From Saprospiraceae bacterium (GTDB lineage Bacteria > Bacteroidota > Bacteroidia > Chitinophagales > Saprospiraceae), in NCBI GenBank assembly GCA_016714765.1, contig JADKCF010000011.1, forward strand, positions 53,672 through 117,671: a stretch of DNA of 64,000 bases, read 5' to 3'. The notes under the pieces were generated by a model. The model was not told the DNA's origin. It searched no databases and saw nothing but the letters and a program-made list of their open reading frames with translations. Both the position numbers and the translations under genes were made by a program. Shown here piece by piece: positions 54,663 to 61,300 of the stretch (position 1 is the stretch's first letter; each line of letters starts with the position of its first letter).

Positions 54663-55475
54663 TCAGAACCTATATCCGAAGGACAAACCTGCCTGAGTAA
54701 TCCAATCCGGATCTTGAGGGTCTCTCACTTTGCTCCATCCATCTGCATAATCTGAAAACAGGTAAATGAGACTAAAATCAGCACCGACATTGTATTTTTC
54801 AGAGATATTATACCTGAGTCCACCACCTATCGATATGCCTAATAAAACATTGGGAATATCCCCGTTTTTTTCTTTGAGAGTTTCCCAGGGTGTTGCAGTT
54901 GGTCCGTTAGAGCCAATTGTAGGGTTGTTGTAAAGGATTACCAAACCTCCACTTGCAAATGGCATCCATTTACGAACGAATGTTAGTTTGGATTTTTCTG
55001 CCATTGGCTCTTTCTTACTATTGAACAAAGGGGTATCCGAATATCTTGCATAATGATAATCCAGTTTTTCTCCATTCTGGTTGTAATATTTAATTCTTTT
55101 TTCCCTTCCCCACGGATACCACTCGCCACTGATACCACCGTAAATGTAAGTTGATTTGAAGTTGAGATTATCATCCAGATTCTTACGATCATCAAAATTT
55201 TTATCAGTGCCGGCTATTGATCCCCCTGATAATTTAGCAGAAACTCTAAAGTTGTTAGACACATCCAATCGATATGAAATACCAAGCGCTAATTTTGTTT
55301 CCGGAAAATACCATATATCGGTTTGTACAAGATCGCCCTGATAGTTAGAACCATACAGGTGAAAAGCTATTTCAGAATGCAAAGTTGAATCCAGATTTTG
55401 TGACTCTGAACCTACCTGTGCATTCACATTATTCAGAATAATAACAGTGACTAATAAGAGGAAAATAAAGCGCAT
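54663..55475 (-). CDS. Outer-membrane beta-barrel protein
   Basis: A 270-residue exported protein (signal peptide to about residue 19, VNAQ) whose mature part is a series of amphipathic strands ending LSFGYRF with the C-terminal Phe. The start, SEIAFHLYGSNYQGDL, resembles the DUF6089 group of Bacteroidota porin-like proteins. The segment WYPWGREKR near residue 117 and the charged loop around 130-165 are probably surface exposed. No enzymatic motif. It converges with the GH2-GH53 gene but has its own promoter, so a functional link is not indicated. Confidence 0.75.
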   Translation of the reverse strand: MRFIFLLLVTVIILNNVNAQVGSESQNLDSTLHSEIAFHLYGSNYQGDLVQTDIWYFPETKLALGISYRLDVSNNFRVSAKLSGGSIAGTDKNFDDRKNLDDNLNFKSTYIYGGISGEWYPWGREKRIKYYNQNGEKLDYHYARYSDTPLFNSKKEPMAEKSKLTFVRKWMPFASGGLVILYNNPTIGSNGPTATPWETLKEKNGDIPNVLLGISIGGGLRYNISEKYNVGADFSLIYLFSDYADGWSKVRDPQDPDWITQAGLSFGYRF

Positions 55476-55515
55476 AGTAATTATATTTAAAGTAAAATTT
55501 CATTGATTAAAGCCA

Positions 55516-55523
55516 CAAATATA
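55516..55523 (-). promoter_or_regulatory. -7 box of the barrel gene
   Basis: The minus strand reads TATATTTG, a full TAnnTTTG match, 40 nt before the ATG at 55475. Confidence 0.5.
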
Positions 55524-55655
55524 TAAATAAAATTTAATATAAATTATTTTACCTCACTAGCTATTTAAAAAGTCTTGATGTCAATTCTAAAAACGAGTCT
55601 GTTTATTATATTTAATTACATATAAATTTTACTATCTTTCATAAAAATAAAAGGG

Positions 55656-56399
55656 ATGGATTACTTAAATCGAATCATGATAGCTTTCGAACTACATGCG
55701 GTTTCTGAAATGAAGGAATGTTTTGCTAATGGTATTGACCCCAATATGACGCTGGAGGGGCAACCTCTTATCCACCAACTTATCAATATGTATTCGAGGG
55801 GGCCTAATTTTAAGGAATGCATCAGGACATTTACGGAATATGGTCTGGAAATGGAAGACAAGGTGTTGCTGGCAGTACTCCTGGATGATGAGTCTACTTT
55901 GGATACTTTATTGGCAGTCGATGCTAGTCTCATGAAAAAGCGATATACTTTTAATTGTACATTTACACCATTGTACGATGTGACGCTTCTTCATATCTGT
56001 GCAGAATACAATCATCTATCCTGTGCCAGAATCCTTGTAAAATATGGAGCAAATATAGATGCCCGTGCGGGAATGGATGAAAATGGGTTCGGTGGACATA
56101 CACCTGTTTTTCATACTGTCAATCAAGATGCCAATAAAAGCCTGGACATGCTGGAATATTTAATAGAAAGTCATGCTGACCTGAGTCACACAGTGACAGG
56201 ATTGATATGGGGCAAAGGCTATGAATGGGAGACGTTCATTCCTTCAGTAAATCCAATTAGTTATGCAATGATGGGACTGCTTAGACAATTTCAGAGAACA
56301 GAATCAGATATTTATCATGTAGTATCTTGCATGATGAGAGCAAGGTATAACTGTGCATACCAGCCGGGCAATATTCCAAACAAATATCTTCAGGGTTAA
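55656..56399 (+). CDS. Ankyrin-repeat protein
   Basis: A 247-residue soluble protein made mainly of ankyrin repeats. The clearest is TLLHICAEYNHLSCARILVKYGANIDAR (about 109-136, given here only by its position and its LHICAEYNHLSCARILVKYG core), followed by GHTPVFHTVNQDANKSLDMLEYLIESHADLS (about 148-178, core TPVFHTVNQ). The first 90 residues form degenerate repeats. No signal peptide, so it acts in the cytoplasm as a binding protein; partners are unknown. It converges with the Kir channel gene, 13 nt apart. Confidence 0.85.
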   Translation: MDYLNRIMIAFELHAVSEMKECFANGIDPNMTLEGQPLIHQLINMYSRGPNFKECIRTFTEYGLEMEDKVLLAVLLDDESTLDTLLAVDASLMKKRYTFNCTFTPLYDVTLLHICAEYNHLSCARILVKYGANIDARAGMDENGFGGHTPVFHTVNQDANKSLDMLEYLIESHADLSHTVTGLIWGKGYEWETFIPSVNPISYAMMGLLRQFQRTESDIYHVVSCMMRARYNCAYQPGNIPNKYLQG

Positions 56400-56412
56400 G
56401 TAAAAAGACCAT

Positions 56413-57368
56413 TTAGGAGGCATTGGGGACGAGTTCATAAGTATCAAGCAAATTAAAGTCCAGGATGGTTATGTTGGCATCTTTGTCCGGACCATACATA
56501 ATTTTAAATTTGGCTTGTGCAATAAATTCTGTGTTGAGGTAAGAAGTTCGGTGTATAACAGCATTGGAGTATGCTTCATCAAAACCTTTGATAAATACCA
56601 GTAGCTCCATCGGTGTATTTAATATTTCTTGATCAGATAGCCCGTACAAAGGGCTTTTTTCATCGAGTGGATGAACGACGGTCCAGCTTAGTATCAGCAT
56701 GTTGATTTTATTTATTTGAGTATCCAGAGGGTAGAATTTATTTTTCCATTCTCCATTTTCTTCTTCTTTTACCGCCAGTGTTAGTTTTACTTCTACTTCA
56801 GAAAGATAGTTGTTTTTAAAAGGCGCCAACCTGAACATCAAGGCTTTTCCGTCTCTGAAGGGCGTTATAAGGGTGTTTTTACTAAATCTGATGTGCGCAT
56901 TTGGTTTGGAAAAACGGCCATAAAACAATCCTGTCGCAAGTGCAAAACTCAGCAGCCCTAAAAATGCTTCGAATGTTGCTACAAAACTGGTCAGCATACC
57001 AACAGGGCTGATTCGGCCATATCCCACCGTAGTAAATGTCTGAGTAGAAAAGAAAAACATATCCATAAATTTTTCGAATGGGGCACCAGAAGAGATACCT
57101 GCCAGGTGATCTATTCCGATAAACGCATAAATTGCAGTAAAAACTAAATTTATGAGTATAAAACATAAAAGATCAATAACAGAAATGGACCGTTGGACAT
57201 ATTGATCAGGGTATGATACCAGCTCCGTGACTCTGATAGGCTTAGACCCTTCTTTCTGATATTAGGTAAACCATTTTTGTCATAGTATCTGCCGATATTG
57301 TCTCTGCTATATGATCCAAAACCAGTAGCTTCATCCGCTTTCAGTATTTTATTGAGCCGTGTAATCAT
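56413..57368 (-). CDS. Inward-rectifier (KirBac-type) K+ channel, apparent frameshift near 57156
   Basis: A 318-residue channel in two frames. The first (57368-57150) has the N-terminal amphipathic slide helix and the start of the outer helix (NGPFLLLIFYVLYS). The second starts LINLVFTAIYAF and has the pore helix and selectivity filter (TFTTVGYGRISP), the inner helix (FLGLLSFALATGLFYGRF) and the C-terminal cytoplasmic Ig-like domain (about 120-318). The break lies at TACTCATAAATTTAG; adding one base joins the pieces, and 956 nt plus 1 is 319 codons. It conducts K+ across the inner membrane, controlled by the cytoplasmic domain. Confidence 0.88.
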
Positions 57369-57447
57369 GGTTATATTTTGGTAATTGCGGAAAATGTCTT
57401 TTGTTAATATTCTGGTATAAACCTGCTTATTTGTTCGGATGTTTTAG

Positions 57448-58023
57448 CTAAAGGAATATTCCTAGTTTCAAAGACATTTCGGGATTTAAAAATGGTAAAT
57501 TATATATCTTATCTACTACCTTGATATTTTTATCGCCGGCTACATTGAGACTGATTCCGGCCCAGGGCGATATATAGAAGTTTTTATACACAAAAAAATG
57601 ATGACCTATACTGCCATTGACCAATATATTTGTGAATGAAGTTGGATTGGTTTTAAATTCGGAAGAGGCAATCCTGCCATTCCATAAAACGGGCCCTCCA
57701 CTTACCCACCAACCTTTCCACCCCTCGTATAAAAATCTGTCCACAACTAAGGCGTAGGCTGTAATGTGATGGTTGCTGAATCCTTTTTTCGTAGACCAGT
57801 CTGGTTTGTACACATCAGCTGTGAGTATTCTGCTTCTCCATTTTCCACGCCCTACCCATAATGCTCCGAAATATCCACCAGTAATATAAGGTAAAACATC
57901 TGCTTCTATCCCGATATTCCATGTAGGAGCTTGCTTTTGGGCAATACACATTGGTCCTCCTGAAATACCCAAAAGGAGAAAGCCTATGGTAAATATTTGT
58001 AAGCGAATTTTTCTGGAAATCAT
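57448..58023 (-). CDS. Small outer-membrane barrel protein
   Basis: A 191-residue exported protein (signal peptide to about residue 29, CIAQ). The mature part is a short barrel: WNIGIEADVLPYITGGYFGAL, then HHITAYALVVDRFLYEGWKG, then PWAGISLNVAG, ending LKLGIFL. It resembles compact eight-strand outer-membrane proteins of Bacteroidota. I see no catalytic residues such as those of PagL. It lies 79 nt upstream of the Kir gene on the same strand and could share its transcript. Confidence 0.65.
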   Translation of the reverse strand: MISRKIRLQIFTIGFLLLGISGGPMCIAQKQAPTWNIGIEADVLPYITGGYFGALWVGRGKWRSRILTADVYKPDWSTKKGFSNHHITAYALVVDRFLYEGWKGWWVSGGPVLWNGRIASSEFKTNPTSFTNILVNGSIGHHFFVYKNFYISPWAGISLNVAGDKNIKVVDKIYNLPFLNPEMSLKLGIFL

Positions 58024-58323
58024 TGTGTTTTAAATTTGATTAAGATTAAGTATCGATACATTCTGGAAGTTTTTATTCTCCATCTATTGAATAATTCCCA
58101 GCTTTATATTTCTATTCTCATCCACGCTACCCAGACCCCTGAAGGGTAGAGCAGCGGGCATGTTTGCTTAAATTTTTTAGTAAAGATAATATAAGGTCCA
58201 TTCAGATTAAACATTTGAATAGTGTAAAATTATATTACCCTATGAAAGTAGCCCTTCCTGACGTTTATAATATTAGATCAAAAAGTAGGGTTGCTTTTCT
58301 GAAAGTGGTAATAATTCTATGTT
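58024..58323. other. 300-nt intergenic stretch with one weak hairpin
   Basis: CTACCC (near 58127) and GGGTAG (near 58144) could form a six-base stem, but no T-run follows in either direction. A plus-strand frame of 65 residues begins here and runs into the end of the next gene. I see nothing that supports it as a gene. Confidence 0.45.
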
Positions 58324-61300
58324 TTATCTTATTACTGTCAAATCACCTGATATTATTTTGATTCCTGATATGGTTTCGTAATGTATAGAATATACAAATA
58401 CGCCGGGTACCACATCTTCATTGTTAAATTTTCCGTTCCAGCCTTCGGAGGGTAAATTGGGTGCAAAGTTTTCCTTCTGAAACACAAGATTGCCCCATCT
58501 GTCATAAATACTCATTTTTTTAATACTCAAAATATTCCCATACAATGTGAAAAATTTGTTATCATTTCCGGAGGTATTTATGATGTTGGGTACAGTAATG
58601 ACTGTATTGTCCTTTACTCTTATTTCTATATTTAGTGTTTCTGAACAACCGTAAATATCTATTACAGTCACCTGATAAATAATATTCTGACGGGCTGTTA
58701 CAGTTGTTGTCAAACATGTATCACATGATAGGTTTTCAGAGGGCACCCAGGTTACAGATGCGATATCTGCAGTATCCAGACTAGTGATGATACTCAGTAT
58801 TTGGGTCTGTCCCAGTAATAATTCTATGGGAGATAAAGAAGACACTTCAAAAACATTACCTTGCTTAATGGTGAAGCTGGTATCTGTTTTACAGTTGTTT
58901 TTATCTATGATCTCAAGATTATATACACCGGGACTCAGATTTGTAAGTGGTGCATTCTTTAGACCATTGAGCGTATAATACGTCGGCTCTTCACCACCTT
59001 TAATTTCACTTATGGTGGCCATGCCATCTTTTTCATTCAGACAGGTTTCATCTTCAGCCTGGAATATCACTGCAGTGGGATAATTATTGTTCAAGCTGAT
59101 ATTTACCTGATCGGTGGACTTACATCCTGTGGAAGGGTAGGTGACTTCTACTTGATATGTTCCTGCGTCGGTAGTGGCCAGCTCAGATTTAGTATTACTT
59201 CCTGCAATATTGCCGTCTACTGTGGTCCACAAAATAAGAGGGGTTTCTGTTGGGTTTAAGATAGTGACAGTCAAATTTGCATCTTTTTTACCACAGTTTA
59301 AAATCAAATCATCAGAGACAGATATGGACGGGAAGTTACCGGTTTTAGTGACTATGATAGTATCCTTGTTGCTGCAACCATTCAGGGTATCTGTGAGAAC
59401 AACATAATACGTACCCTCATTATTTACAGTCAGTGTATTGCCGTTTTGATCCGGTATTTGTTGGTTGTTTACATCAAACCAGCTATAAATCAGATTGGGT
59501 CCTGAAGGCGAATTTTCGGCGCTTATGACTGTTTTATTGGTTTCGCAAGTGATTTCTTTGACTGGGCTGATAACCAGGATAGGATATTCCTGAATATTTA
59601 TTATTTCAAGTTGGGCTATATTCTCACATCCTGAAATCGTATCAATGGCGGTCATAGTGACTATTCCTACTTTATTTATGGAAATCTCAGGTTGGTTCAG
59701 AAATACATTCTCTCCGAATTGCCAATTAAATATCACATCTATTTCAGGTTGGCCGTATAATCTGATGGTTGCAATCTTACAATTGAGCAGGTTACCCGGA
59801 TCAGCAAAGATAATAGCATCGGGTTTGGATCTATTATCTATTACTTCGACTTCATCTTTACCGGAAGAGCAATTGGTGGTGGTATTGATGACTTCAAAAT
59901 AATAAAAGCCGGGTTCTGAAACATTGACATTCAGTCCGGTTCCTATTTCATTGCCTGCAGCATTTGTCCAGATATATTTGACATTATTCGTTAAATTGGT
60001 AGTTCCTGTTAATTGGACATTAGTGATTTTACAAGTTATTTCCTGGTCTGGCCCTGCATTGGCAATAGGTAAACTACTATCTTTGGTGACCTGAACAGAA
60101 TCTTTCAGAGTACATTGATCACTAAACAAGGCAGTGACATAATACTGACCAGGAGTGGAGGTAGTGACCGAAATACCGGTCTTGACAAATCCATTAGGGC
60201 CAGTCCAGGTGTAAATGGCAATCATATCAGAGGTGGCGCTTAGTGTTGCGGTATTTTGCGAACAGGTAAGTGTGATATTTTGCCCGGCATCCAGAGTGTG
60301 ATTACAGCTGGAACACGATGGTTTAGACACAACAAAAGTCTGTTTACATCCTGAATTGATACCATCATATACATTGAGAGTAATATTGTTACCGTCTGCT
60401 TTCAGATTGCTGATGGTCACTTGCTGACCATATGTAAATGGACCGAATATTTTTACTCCGTCAGTTACATAATAAAAATTGGCTGATCCACTGACCAACT
60501 TGACTGTAAATGAGATTGAAAAAATATCATCATTGTCATTGCTTCCAGTACCATTATCGTTACAAGGCCCAATATTTAATCCCAGCACTTCCAGGACACA
60601 TGGTTCACTGCAGACTGCAGGAGGAGTGACTATAATCGGGGAGGTACACAACGCATTGGCACCATCACTTATGGTTGCATTATACACTCCCGCAGCGATA
60701 CTGAAAGGCCCAAGCTTGTAGGAGGTATTGTATTGCCGTGGGGTAATATCACCTGATAACAGCCATGTGGCTGAAACATTGGACCCAATGACTTTGATAT
60801 CAAAAGTAAATCGATCATCAGTAGGGTCATTGATAGTACCATTGTCATTACATAAAATATTGGAAATGGTCTTGGTAATCAAACAGCTGGACGAACATGA
60901 AATCAATGCATTGATCGGAACATTCAAAACACACTGCAGATCTTCATTATCCCTAAGAATTACTATAGGTATAGATCCGTCAGCATTAAGTTTGATAGCA
61001 ACAGTGGTATTGTAACTGTAATTGCCAACGATGACACCGTCTACCAGTACATTAAATGTATTATTGGCACTTCCGTTGAGCGCACTGGCTTTAAAAGTAA
61101 GGGTGTAGTAATCATCTGTTGCGTCTGCTGCTGTGTTGTTATTATTGCAGGTAAGCGAAAAATCAGTGTAGCTTATTTTGCAATCCGTAGAACAAGGTGT
61201 CAGGTTATTTACCACTTTTGACGTCTTACATCCTAAAACAAGATCTTTAAACTCCAATAATCCATTGACACCATTGGCGCTAAGGGTTATGTTATTTAGT

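Noticed and set aside
58164..58361. Plus-strand frame of 65 residues at 58.2 kb
   Set aside because: It overlaps the end of the gliding-type gene on the other strand, has no promoter box or recognisable sequence, and its second half is antisense to conserved coding DNA.
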